Assembly: GCF_002870125.1 (NCBI RefSeq)
Contig: NZ_PNEO01000001.1
Span: 310,001-374,000 of the forward strand
Source of the DNA: Burkholderia sp. WAC0059
Lineage (GTDB): Bacteria; Pseudomonadota; Gammaproteobacteria; Burkholderiales; Burkholderiaceae
DNA: 64,000 nucleotides
Direction of reading: 5' to 3'
The notes under the pieces: generated by a model
What the model was told of the DNA's origin: nothing
The model's input: only the letters and a program-made list of their open reading frames with translations
The model's database searches: none
Made by a program: the position numbers and the translations under genes
Shown here: positions 26,176 to 35,240 of the stretch, piece after piece
Position numbering within the stretch: position 1 is the first letter of the stretch
Layout of the letters: each line of letters starts with the position of its first letter

Positions 26176-26497
26176 ATGAGCGAACGGACTTTTCGCGGCG
26201 AGGCGAGCGTCGCGGTCGTGTCCTCGGCGCCCGGCGGCAGCGTGACCGGCAACGAGCGTGGCGGCTGGGAGGGGTATCGCGCGAGCAAGGCCGTGCTCAA
26301 CATGCGGATGCGCTCGCGCGTGGCGCGCCGGCCCGCGAATACGCGCGCCCGGCAGGTCGTCGCGCCCGGCGATGGGCACGAACGCGGCACCGCTCGACAT
26401 CGATACGGACATGCCGGGCGTGGTTTTCGCGCTGGGGCAGCGGAAAGGGACGAGGGGCCTCGTGTTCGTGAACGACCGCGGCGAAATCCTGCCGTGA
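26176..26497 (+). pseudogene. Degraded short-chain dehydrogenase fragment
   Basis: Two frames hold the C-terminal half of an SDR. The first has SVAVVSSAPGG and GGWEGYRASKAVLNM (active-site YxxxK) up to VVAPG. The second resumes at about 26385 with APLDIDTDMPGVVFALG and ends GLVFVNDRGEILP. The break is near 26370, where the expected APGW codons are disrupted by an indel. The cofactor-binding half is missing. With the NmrA and LysR remnants it marks a decaying locus. Confidence 0.7.
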
Positions 26498-26803
26498 CGA
26501 TCGCGCCGACCGGCCGGGGCAGGGCAGGTATGATGCGGGCGCAGTTTCGCGCCGCGATTGTCGCGCTGCGCAGATAATTGTGTCGGCGCCGTGGATGCTG
26601 AAACGAAACCGGTCGGCCGTCGGCCGAAATAAACAAACTTTCCGGTAGCGTTCGTTGGCTTCGGGACCTGCCGGTCCGGAAGCCGTCAACCGTTTACGGC
26701 ACGGCGGCGTTGTCGGTTACGGCAACGACGGCGTTGCGCGCGACGGTGCCCGTTTCGTGGCCCGCACTGCACTGCACTGGTAACCCGAACCGGAAAGCTG
26801 TCC
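26498..26803. other. Intergenic region upstream of wecB
   Basis: This 306-base stretch is less GC-rich in its middle than the neighbouring genes and probably carries the promoter of the wecB-nfrBA operon. I found no clear -35/-10 pair and no RNA gene. Confidence 0.4.
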
Positions 26804-27997
26804 ATGCGTATTCTGTCGATCTTCGGCACGCGGCCCGAAGCCATCAAGATGGCGCCGCTCGTCAGGCGTCTCGAAGCCGAGCCGGGTGTGCAGTCCGTCG
26901 TCTGCGTGACGGGCCAGCACCAGACGATGCTCCGGCAGGTGCTCGACCTTTTCGGCATCGTGCCCGACCACGATCTCGAGGCCATGACGGCCGACCAGAC
27001 GCTCAACGGCCTCGCCGCGCGTCTGTTCGCCGGGCTCGACGGCGTGCTCGCCGCCGTGGCCCCGGACCGCGTGCTCGTGCACGGCGACACGACCACGAGC
27101 GCGGCCGGCGCGCTCGCAGCCTTTCATCGCCGCATTCCGGTTGGCCACGTCGAGGCCGGGCTGCGCACCGGCAATCTGCACGAACCGTGGCCCGAGGAAA
27201 TGAACCGGCGCGTGGTCGACGTGGTGAGCGACCTGCTGTTCGCGCCGACCGCGAGCGCGGCTGCGAACCTGCGGGCCGAGGCGCTCGGCGGCCGCGCCAT
27301 CGTGACGGGCAACACGGTAATCGACGCGCTGCGTCTGATGTGCGCGCAGCTCGACGGCGACGCCGCGCTGCGCGCGCGGCTCGACGCGCAGTTGCCGTTT
27401 CCCGACGACGGCAAGCCGATCGTGCTCGTCACCGGGCACCGCCGCGAAAGTTTCGGCGCGGGTTTCGCCCATATCTGCGCGGCGCTCGCCGCGCTCGCGC
27501 AGACCGGCAGGATGCGGATCGTCTATCCCGTCCATCTGAATCCGAACGTGCGCGGCCCCGTGCTTGCCGCGCTCGGCAACGTCCCCCATGTCCACCTGAC
27601 CGAGCCGCTAGAATATGCCGGCTTCGTGCGGCTGATGCAGCGCGCCGCGCTCGTGCTGACCGACTCCGGCGGGGTGCAGGAGGAGGCGCCGTCGCTCGGC
27701 AAGCCGGTGCTCGTGATGCGCGACGTGACCGAGCGCCCGGAGGCGCTGGCGGCGGGCACCGTGCGTCTCGTCGGCACCGACCGCGAGGCGATCGTCGCGG
27801 CCGTCATGGCGCTGGTCGACGACGAAGACGAGCGGCGCGCGTTCGCGCGGCGCGTGAATCCCTACGGCGACGGCCGCGCCTCGGAGCGCATCGTGGCCGC
27901 GCTGACGGGCAGGCCGTTCGAGCCGTTCGCGAGCGAGGCGCTGCCGGGCTATCGCCATCCGGCGCTGCGCGCCTGGCGGAAGGCGACGGCAGGGTAG
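26804..27997 (+). CDS. wecB: UDP-N-acetylglucosamine 2-epimerase (non-hydrolysing)
   Basis: This 397-residue enzyme interconverts UDP-GlcNAc and UDP-ManNAc in the cytoplasm. It begins with MRILSIFGTRPEAIKMAPLV and carries the conserved stretches VHGDTTTSAAGALAAF, HVEAGLRTGNL, PEEMNRRVVD, VTGHRRESFG and TDSGGVQEEAPSLGKPVLVMRD. The length is slightly above that of E. coli WecB because of a short C-terminal tail. It opens the locus that contains nfrB and nfrA. In E. coli WecB supplies the ManNAc donor for the NfrB-made glycan from another locus; here the gene is local, which ties the operon to a ManNAc-containing polymer. Confidence 0.93.
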   Translation: MRILSIFGTRPEAIKMAPLVRRLEAEPGVQSVVCVTGQHQTMLRQVLDLFGIVPDHDLEAMTADQTLNGLAARLFAGLDGVLAAVAPDRVLVHGDTTTSAAGALAAFHRRIPVGHVEAGLRTGNLHEPWPEEMNRRVVDVVSDLLFAPTASAAANLRAEALGGRAIVTGNTVIDALRLMCAQLDGDAALRARLDAQLPFPDDGKPIVLVTGHRRESFGAGFAHICAALAALAQTGRMRIVYPVHLNPNVRGPVLAALGNVPHVHLTEPLEYAGFVRLMQRAALVLTDSGGVQEEAPSLGKPVLVMRDVTERPEALAAGTVRLVGTDREAIVAAVMALVDDEDERRAFARRVNPYGDGRASERIVAALTGRPFEPFASEALPGYRHPALRAWRKATAG

Positions 27998-28116
27998 CAG
28001 CGGCAGCAGGGCGCCGCGGCGGGAAGAAGGAGATGGCCGGATACGCGTCGCGTCGCGGCGCGCGGAGCCGTCCGCATCAGGGCCGTACCCACCACAGCAC
28101 AGAAGGGGCTTCAGAC

Positions 28117-30396
28117 GTGGTATCCAATCCGACTTCGCGGCGCCGCGCGCCGGGCCGGCTGTTCCTGTCCGCCGTCCGGGCGACGGCGTTCGCCGTGCTC
28201 GCCCTGGCGGCCGGGGCGGCGTGGGCCGCCCCGGGCGACCTCGCCGCCGCGTTCGCGCAATTGGGCGCGGGCCGGGTGGAGTCGCGCAGCATCTCGCTCG
28301 CCGACCTGGGCGTGACCGGGCCGGTGGTGCTGCGCGCGCCCGATGCGAGCCAGGAGTTCTACTTTCCGGTGCCTGTTGGTCTGCCGATCAGCGGCGCGAC
28401 GTTGCAGCTCGACGCCCATTACCTGCGCGCCGACGGCGGCCGGACGACCTTCGTGCTCTCGCTCGACGGCACGCCCGTGCTGGCGCGCGGTTTCAGCGAT
28501 CCCCAGGGCGACGGCTCGGTCAGCATCGGCGTGGACGGCGCGCCGCGGCCGTCGGGGTTCGTGCGCGTCGGGATGCAGTGGTCGTCGGTGCTGAACGACA
28601 GCGTCTGCGCCGACCAGACCGCCATCGGTAACCTGTGGCGCGCCGCGCCGACCTCGCGGTTGACCTACCAGTTCGACACGGCCGCCATCGACGACGTGCG
28701 CGCCGCCTGGAGCGCGCTGAGGCCCGCCCCGACGCTGCTCGTGGCCGGCCCGCGCGTCTCGCCCGGCGCCTACGACGCCGCGTGGCGCATCGAGGCGCTG
28801 CTGATGCGGGCCGGCGACAGCCCGCTGGTGGCCGTGCTGCCGGCGGTCGGCGACACGGTCGACCTGACGGGCGTGAGCGTGCCCGCACCGCTGCAGTCCG
28901 TGCCCGCGTTCGCCGCGCTCGCCTCGGGCGGCACGCACCGGATCGCGAGTCCGGCCGAGCTGGGCGCGTTGATCGCGCTCGCGCCGCGCGGCGCGTTCGC
29001 GCCCGACGTCGTGGTCTCGGACGAGGCGTTGCGGCAGCGCGTGAACGCGGCGCTCGACGCGTTGCGCGCGCAGGTCGCGGGCGTTTCCGCCGATGCGGCG
29101 CCCGCCTTCGACGCCTGGCGCCGCCGCGCTGCCGGCGCGCTCGCCACGCCGCTCGAACCGGGCGAGCTGCGGCTTGCGAGGCTCGGCGGCCAGGCCGAGG
29201 TCGTCGTCGGCGACAGCACCGGCGTGGCCGCGCTCTCGCGCACCTGGAATCCCGTCAACGTGGCGGACCGGCTCGTCGTCCATGCGCTCGACAGCGCGCC
29301 GAACGTCGGCGCGGGCGGCGACAGCGACCGTCTCGCGCTTGCGCTCGCGGGCGGCACGCCGCGCTCGCTCAACGTGCTGACGAGCGCCGAATGGCAGGCG
29401 AGTTTCGATCTCGCCTCGGTGTCGGGCGGCGGCAAGATTCCGCGCCGCGTGGTGCTGGAGCTCGCGGCCGCGCCGGCGTCGAGCCGCAACGGGCAGACCG
29501 CGTCGATCTTCTTCAACGGCGTGCTGATCGGCTCGCAGTTGCTCGATACCGACGGCCGCGCCCAGCTCGTCAGCGCGCCCATTCCGCTTTATGCGCTCGG
29601 CTCGATCAACCAGTTGCGCGTAGTGTTCCAGCGCCAGCCCGAAGGCGGTTGCCAGCCGCGCGCGGAAGGCTATCCGGCCGCGGTGCTGCCCGGCAGCTAC
29701 CTCGTGCTCGGCACGGCGTCGCTCGAGGACGACTTCACGGGCATGGTGGCGCGCTTCTCGCAGCAGACGCAGGTGCTCGTGCCCGAGGCGTATCTTGCCG
29801 ATCCGGCGGCGTCGCTGCCGCGACTCGCGCGGCTCGCCAACGCGGCCGGCGTCGCGCCGACGCGCGCGACGTTCTCGGTCGCGCCCGGCGACGGCGCGGC
29901 GCAACCGGCGGGGCCGTTTCTCGCGGCCGACGTCGCGCTGCGCGACGAGACCGCCCGCGCGACGTTCGACGGCGACCGGATGGTGCTCAAGGGCCGTTCG
30001 GGCAACACGCTCGCGGACGTTTCGGGGCTCACGGGCATCGGCGTGATCGAGGTGGTGCGCGCGGGCGGCCAGCCGGGCGTGCTTTATCGCACGGTCGGCG
30101 CGCGCGCGCCGGTGCTGGGCCCGTCGCTGCATCTGCAGACGGGCGACGTGGCCGTGGTCGACGGCAGCGGCACGCTCCGGCAGTTCGACACGCTGCACGC
30201 GGGCGGCGTGCCGACCACGGACGAGTCGAACGTCTGGCTCGGCGGCCATCTGTCGAGCTGGGTGCTGCCGGGCGCCGCGATCGTCCTGTTGCTGCTGCTG
30301 ATCTGGGCCGCGGGCCGCGCGCGGCGGCGCCGGCGCGCGAAGAGCGCCGCCGCGCAGAAGTCCGGCGCCGGGAACGGGGACCACCGACAGGGCTGA
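28117..30396 (+). CDS. BcsB-like periplasmic subunit of an exopolysaccharide machine
   Basis: This is a 759-residue protein with an N-terminal signal sequence (hydrophobic ATAFAVLALAAGAAWA, cleavage before APGDL), a large periplasmic region with repeated carbohydrate-binding-like strands, and a single C-terminal membrane anchor (WVLPGAAIVLLLLLIWAAG) followed by a basic tail. This layout and the motifs SISLADLGVTGPVVLRAPDASQEFYFPVP and TASIFFNGVLIGSQLL match BcsB, the periplasmic partner of cellulose synthase. No bcsA is nearby; the adjacent polymerase is NfrB-like. GTG 28117 has AAGGGG 8 bases upstream. It probably guides the nascent polymer across the periplasm. Confidence 0.8.
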   Translation: MVSNPTSRRRAPGRLFLSAVRATAFAVLALAAGAAWAAPGDLAAAFAQLGAGRVESRSISLADLGVTGPVVLRAPDASQEFYFPVPVGLPISGATLQLDAHYLRADGGRTTFVLSLDGTPVLARGFSDPQGDGSVSIGVDGAPRPSGFVRVGMQWSSVLNDSVCADQTAIGNLWRAAPTSRLTYQFDTAAIDDVRAAWSALRPAPTLLVAGPRVSPGAYDAAWRIEALLMRAGDSPLVAVLPAVGDTVDLTGVSVPAPLQSVPAFAALASGGTHRIASPAELGALIALAPRGAFAPDVVVSDEALRQRVNAALDALRAQVAGVSADAAPAFDAWRRRAAGALATPLEPGELRLARLGGQAEVVVGDSTGVAALSRTWNPVNVADRLVVHALDSAPNVGAGGDSDRLALALAGGTPRSLNVLTSAEWQASFDLASVSGGGKIPRRVVLELAAAPASSRNGQTASIFFNGVLIGSQLLDTDGRAQLVSAPIPLYALGSINQLRVVFQRQPEGGCQPRAEGYPAAVLPGSYLVLGTASLEDDFTGMVARFSQQTQVLVPEAYLADPAASLPRLARLANAAGVAPTRATFSVAPGDGAAQPAGPFLAADVALRDETARATFDGDRMVLKGRSGNTLADVSGLTGIGVIEVVRAGGQPGVLYRTVGARAPVLGPSLHLQTGDVAVVDGSGTLRQFDTLHAGGVPTTDESNVWLGGHLSSWVLPGAAIVLLLLLIWAAGRARRRRRAKSAAAQKSGAGNGDHRQG

Positions 30397-30398
30397 CC

Positions 30399-32666
30399 GT
30401 GACTTTCGACGCGTTCAAATGGTGGGCGGCCTATTTCGCCGCCCACTACTACCGCGGCATGGAGTACCTGGCTGCGGTACTGGCCGTGCTCATCCTGCTC
30501 TCGAGCCTCGACGACCTGTTCATCGACGTCTGGTACTGGACGCGCCTGACGATCCGCCACTTCACGATCCGGCGCCGCTACCGGCCGCTCACGGTCGAGC
30601 AACTGCTCGCGCGCGAGCAGCAGCCGCTCGCGATCGTGGTGCCGGCCTGGCAGGAGGAGGACGTGATCGCGTCGATGGTCGCGGAGCTCGTGCGCGTGCT
30701 CGACTACACGAATTACGTGGTGTTCGTCGGCACCTACCGCAACGACGCGCCGACCATCGCCGAGGTGGAGCGCATGCGCCGGCGCTACAAGCAGCTCCAG
30801 CGCGTGGAGGTGCCGCACGACGGGCCGACCTGCAAGGCCGACTGCCTGAACTGGATCGTCCAGGCGATCTTTCGCCGCGAGTGCGACACCGGCGTCGAGT
30901 TCGCGGGCGTGATCCTGCACGACAGCGAGGACGTGCTGCATCCGCTCGAATTGCGCTTCTTCAACTACCTGCTGCCGCGCAAGGACATGATCCAGCTTCC
31001 CGTGGCCTCGCTCGAGCGCGACTGGTTCGAGCTCGTCGCGGGCACCTACATGGACGAGTTCGCGGAATGGCACGCGAAGGATCTCGTCGTGCGCGAGAGC
31101 ATCGCGGGCGCGGTGCCCTCGGCGGGCGTCGGCACCTGCTTCTCGCGGCGCGCGCTGCTCGCCCTGTGCGAGCAGACGGACAACCAGCCCTTCAACACCG
31201 AGACGCTGACCGAGGACTACGACGTCGGCGCGCGGCTTGCCCGCATGGGGATGAACTCGATTTTCGCGCGCTTTCCCGTGCAATTCGCCGCGCGCCGCAA
31301 GTCGTGGTTCGGCTTCGGCCGCGAGCGCGACGTCACGCTGACGATGCCGCTGTGCGTGCGCGAGTTCTTCCCCGACACGTTCCGTACCGCCTACCGGCAG
31401 CGTGCGCGCTGGACCCTCGGCATCGGGCTGCAGGGCTGGCAGCAGATGGGCTGGCGCGGCTCGCTCGCGAACCGCTACCTGCTGGCGCACGACCGCAAGG
31501 GCATCGTCACGTCGTTCGTCGGCATCGTCGCCTACCTGCTGCTCGTGCAGTTCGTGCTGTTCGCGGGCGCGCAGGCGTTCGGCATCGGGCCGCCGCTGAT
31601 CGCCTCGCCGTTTTCCGATTCGCCGTTCGTCGTCGCGCTGCTCTGGGCCAACGTCGCCGCGTTCGCGACGCGCATCGTCCAGCGCGTGTACTTCGTGACG
31701 CGGCTCTACGGCTGGGCGCACGGGCTGCTCTCGGTGCCGCGCATGGTGATCGGCAACTTCGTCAACTTCATGGCCGTCGCGCGCGCCTGGCGGATGTTCC
31801 TCGTCCATCTCGCGACGGGCCGGCGGCTTGTCTGGGACAAGACGATGCACGACTTCCCCTCGTCGGACGGCTTCAGGGACCGGCATCAGCGGCTCGGCGA
31901 GCTGCTGGTGTCGTGGCAGGCCATCGACGAGGACAAGCTCGCGCTCGCCCTGAAAGCCGAGCACGCGCAGCAGGCTCCGCTCGGCCGCGTGCTGATGGCG
32001 CGCGGCTGGCTCGACGAGGAGACGCTCGCCGAGGCGATCGCGTTCCAGGCGGGCCTGCCGCGCGGCCATCTCGACGCGGACCTGCTGCGCGCGCATGCCG
32101 GGCAACTGCCGGTCGAACTCGTGGTGCGCCATCGCGTGCTGCCGCAGGGCGAGGACGCGACGGGCCACGCCGTGCTGCTTACCGCGAATCCGCTCGCTGG
32201 CGACACGCTCGCGGCCGTGCAGGGCGCCGTGGGCAAACCGGTCGTGCAGCGCATCGCGCGCGAAGGCGAGATCGCCGACGGCATCCGCCTGCTGCTCGGC
32301 GCGCCCGTGGTGGGCGCAAGCCGGGCGGAGGACGGGGCGGAAAGCGGGGCGACGTCCGCCGATGAGACCGGGGCGCCGGTCGCTGCCGTTTCCGCCGTGC
32401 CTTCCGATGCCGCGTCCCCCGTTTCCGCCGGCGCGGCCGCCGCGCGGCGGCCAGTGCCGCTGCTCGGCGACCTGCTGATCGAGCGCGGCCACGTCCGGCG
32501 CGACGCATTCGAGGCGGCGCTGGCGCGCTACAAGCCGGCCGAGCACGGCCGCATCGGCGACTACATGGTCGAGCACGGCGTGATTACGAGCGAGGCGCTC
32601 CAGAGCGCGATCGACGAGCAGCAGCGTCTGCGCAACGAAGCGGTGACCGCGCGATGGACGACATGA
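30399..32666 (+). CDS. nfrB: NfrB-like inner-membrane glycosyltransferase with c-di-GMP-binding MshEN region
   Basis: This is a 755-residue processive GT2 enzyme. Early membrane segments (about residues 21-48) precede the catalytic domain, with HDSED at 174-178, TED at 271-273 and QRARW at 334-338, the DxD/TED/QxxRW signature of polysaccharide synthases. More membrane helices follow near 370-440. The C-terminal part has two MshEN-like units (RLGELLVSWQAIDEDKLALAL and [21 protein letters not shown]), the module that binds c-di-GMP in NfrB and GspE-type proteins. GTG 30399 lies 2 bases after the upstream stop. By analogy with E. coli NfrB it may polymerise ManNAc. Confidence 0.88.
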   Translation: MTFDAFKWWAAYFAAHYYRGMEYLAAVLAVLILLSSLDDLFIDVWYWTRLTIRHFTIRRRYRPLTVEQLLAREQQPLAIVVPAWQEEDVIASMVAELVRVLDYTNYVVFVGTYRNDAPTIAEVERMRRRYKQLQRVEVPHDGPTCKADCLNWIVQAIFRRECDTGVEFAGVILHDSEDVLHPLELRFFNYLLPRKDMIQLPVASLERDWFELVAGTYMDEFAEWHAKDLVVRESIAGAVPSAGVGTCFSRRALLALCEQTDNQPFNTETLTEDYDVGARLARMGMNSIFARFPVQFAARRKSWFGFGRERDVTLTMPLCVREFFPDTFRTAYRQRARWTLGIGLQGWQQMGWRGSLANRYLLAHDRKGIVTSFVGIVAYLLLVQFVLFAGAQAFGIGPPLIASPFSDSPFVVALLWANVAAFATRIVQRVYFVTRLYGWAHGLLSVPRMVIGNFVNFMAVARAWRMFLVHLATGRRLVWDKTMHDFPSSDGFRDRHQRLGELLVSWQAIDEDKLALALKAEHAQQAPLGRVLMARGWLDEETLAEAIAFQAGLPRGHLDADLLRAHAGQLPVELVVRHRVLPQGEDATGHAVLLTANPLAGDTLAAVQGAVGKPVVQRIAREGEIADGIRLLLGAPVVGASRAEDGAESGATSADETGAPVAAVSAVPSDAASPVSAGAAAARRPVPLLGDLLIERGHVRRDAFEAALARYKPAEHGRIGDYMVEHGVITSEALQSAIDEQQRLRNEAVTARWTT

Positions 32667-35230
32667 CGCGAGGCGTTTCCGATCCGCTTCCGGCCGGCAG
32701 CCGGCGGCGCGCGCTGGGGTGGGTGCCCGGGTTCGCGCCGGGGTTCGCACGGCTGCTATTGCTCGGCATGCTGTGCGCGGGATGCGTCGCATCGGCCCGC
32801 GCCGCGCCGCCGGTCGCGCTGCCGTTGCCGCTGGGCGGCGCGGCGTACCGCGTGGCGCAGGAGGGCTACGACGCGTACCGGCAGCGCGACTATGCGCGGG
32901 CCGAGGCGCACGCGCGGGAGGCGATTCGTCAGCGGCCCGACGTCGCGTCGCTGCGTCTTTTGCTCGCGAACGCCCAGGCCGCGCAGCGGCGCATGGCCGA
33001 GGCGAGTCGCACGCTTGCCGAGGCGATTCGCGCGCTCGGCCCCGACCCGTCGCTCGTCGCGCGGCAACGCGAGATCGACGCGCAACTGGCCGCCGCGCGC
33101 GCGGCGCGCCGGGCTGCGGCGGCGGGGACGACGACCGCGGGCGCGGTCAACGGCACGGGCAGCGTGCTGAGCGGGCCGGCCTGGCAGGCGTCGCAGCGCG
33201 CCTACGCGGCCTATGCCGCCGGCGACTACGCCGGCGCATTGCGCGCCGCGAACGAAGCGATCGCGCTGCGCCCGGACGTGCTGAACTTGCGGCTGCTCGT
33301 CATCGACGCGCTGAACGCGGCGGGTCGCGACGGCGAGGCGTGGCGGGCCGTACTCGATACGACGAACCGCTTCGGCGAGCGCGCGGAACTCCGCCAGCGG
33401 CGCCTCGAAATCGGCGCGCGGCTCGCGCCGAAACCGGCCGCCGCGGCGCTGGCCGCCCGGCAACGCGGCGCGTTCGCCGAGGCGGCGGCGTTCGCGCGGC
33501 AGGCGATCGGCTACGCGCCCGACCGTCTCGGGTATCGGCTGCAGCTCTTCGATGCGCTCGCCGCGCAGGGCGACATGGCCGGCCTCGAACAGGCCGCGAC
33601 CGATGCGATCGATGCCGGCGTCGGTCCCGCGCTGATGCTCTACGTGGTGCGCGGCGCCGCGCTTGCCGCGCAGGGCCGCCGGGACGAGGCGGACGCCGAC
33701 TTCGCGCGGGCGCTGCGGATCGACGGCGGACCCGCGCGCGAGCGCCGCGTGGCGCGTCTCGTCGTGGCGGATGTCTGGACTGCCGACGGCGAGCCGCAGC
33801 GCGCGCTCGACCTGCTTGCGCCGCTCAAGCCGGCGGGCGACGACACCGACGCGCTCGTCGCGGAGCGCCGCTACGCCGCGCGCGCTCGGCTGCCGCTGCC
33901 GGGTGCGTCAGGTGGGCCGGCGCCCGGCAGCGGCGGTCCCCGGCGCGTCGGGACCACCGTGCTGCCCGTGTTCGACTGCACCGTCGATCCGTACGGCACC
34001 GTCTGCGACGTCTATCCGGCGGACTCCGGTTTTGCCGCGCACCGGGCGGCGCTGCTCGCCGCGCAGCGCGGCGACCGGGCGGCCGCCGTCGCCCATGCTC
34101 GCGAGGCCGTGGCGGCGGACCCGGGCAGCGCCGTCCATCGCATCGAGCTGATCGACGCGCTCGTCGCCGCCGGCGACGGGACGGGCGCGGCCCGCGCGGC
34201 GCGCGACGCGATGAACGCGGGCCTGCTCGACGCGATGTCGCCGCTGCAGGCCGCTTATCTTGCGCAGCGGGCCGGCGACGACCGCCGCGCGTTCGAGTAT
34301 TTCGCAGCAGCCGACGAGGCCGGGCAACTGCCGCCGGGCTCGTCGGCGGACGCGGCCTACAGCGCCTACCGCGCGCATTTCGACGCGCTGGCCGCGCGCT
34401 ACTACGCGCGCGCGATCGACTACGGCGCCGCCCCGCCCGCCGGCGTCGCGCCGGCCTCGCTCACGCAGCTCCAGGACCTGCGCAACGCGCATGCCGATGC
34501 GACGCGCGACTGGGGCTTCGTCACGTCGCTGAACTACCGCGGGGCGGGCTTGCAGCCCGGCGTCGCGAATGGCTCGGAGCCCGGCGCCTACGACAACTGG
34601 CAGGCCGGGCTCGAGGCTTACTGGCGTCCGTTCGGCTCGCTCGGCGACCAGATGTTCGAGGTCTATGCGCGCACCTACACGGACCTCGGCGCCAAGGACA
34701 ACGAGCCGAGCGGCCTCTCCACGGCGCTCGGCGCCGTGGGCGCGCGCTTCAAGCCGTTGCCGTCGGTCAACGCGGTCGTCGCGTTCGAGCGGCTCGTGCC
34801 GCTCGGCTCGCACTCGCTCTCGGACTGGATCCTGCGGCTCGCCTACTCGGGCGGCTACGGCACCGCGCGGCGGCTCGACGTGCCGTCGTGGTGGACCGTG
34901 CAGGACTATGCCGAGGTCGGGCACTACGTCAGCAACGGCTGGAACTACGGGACGGGCTATCTCGAGGCGGGCCGCACCTGGCGGCTCGACGGCATCAGTC
35001 CGAAGCTCACGGTGTTCCCGTACGGCGTGATCGGCGCCGACTACGATTCGAGCGTCGATCGCAGCATCCCGGTCGGCATCGGCGTGGGCTTCTCGACGCG
35101 CTACTGGTTCCGCGACAGCTTCTACGATTCGCCGCGCTCGTACCTGGACGTGTCATTGCAGTACCGCTGGCGGGTCGTCGGCGATACGCGCGGCGGCGGC
35201 GTGTTTTTCGGCACGGTCCTGTCTTATTGA
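32663..35230 (+). CDS. nfrA: NfrA-like outer-membrane polysaccharide export / phage N4 receptor-type protein
   Basis: This is an 855-residue protein with an N-terminal export signal (hydrophobic LLLLGMLCAGCVASARA), extensive TPR-like repeats to about residue 600 (AYRVAQEGYDAYRQRDYARAEAHAREAI and similar), and a C-terminal barrel region. The last part (RLDVPSWWTVQDYAEVGHYVSNGWNYGTGYLEAGRTWRLD ... YRWRV) matches the NfrA C-terminal domain. In E. coli NfrA is the outer-membrane exit and phage N4 receptor. I chose the ATG at 32663, which overlaps the nfrB stop (ATGA); an ATG at 32654 is also possible. E. coli NfrA is about 990 residues, so this version is shorter. Confidence 0.85.
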   Translation: MTRGVSDPLPAGSRRRALGWVPGFAPGFARLLLLGMLCAGCVASARAAPPVALPLPLGGAAYRVAQEGYDAYRQRDYARAEAHAREAIRQRPDVASLRLLLANAQAAQRRMAEASRTLAEAIRALGPDPSLVARQREIDAQLAAARAARRAAAAGTTTAGAVNGTGSVLSGPAWQASQRAYAAYAAGDYAGALRAANEAIALRPDVLNLRLLVIDALNAAGRDGEAWRAVLDTTNRFGERAELRQRRLEIGARLAPKPAAAALAARQRGAFAEAAAFARQAIGYAPDRLGYRLQLFDALAAQGDMAGLEQAATDAIDAGVGPALMLYVVRGAALAAQGRRDEADADFARALRIDGGPARERRVARLVVADVWTADGEPQRALDLLAPLKPAGDDTDALVAERRYAARARLPLPGASGGPAPGSGGPRRVGTTVLPVFDCTVDPYGTVCDVYPADSGFAAHRAALLAAQRGDRAAAVAHAREAVAADPGSAVHRIELIDALVAAGDGTGAARAARDAMNAGLLDAMSPLQAAYLAQRAGDDRRAFEYFAAADEAGQLPPGSSADAAYSAYRAHFDALAARYYARAIDYGAAPPAGVAPASLTQLQDLRNAHADATRDWGFVTSLNYRGAGLQPGVANGSEPGAYDNWQAGLEAYWRPFGSLGDQMFEVYARTYTDLGAKDNEPSGLSTALGAVGARFKPLPSVNAVVAFERLVPLGSHSLSDWILRLAYSGGYGTARRLDVPSWWTVQDYAEVGHYVSNGWNYGTGYLEAGRTWRLDGISPKLTVFPYGVIGADYDSSVDRSIPVGIGVGFSTRYWFRDSFYDSPRSYLDVSLQYRWRVVGDTRGGGVFFGTVLSY

Positions 35231-35240
35231 GGAAATTCCG

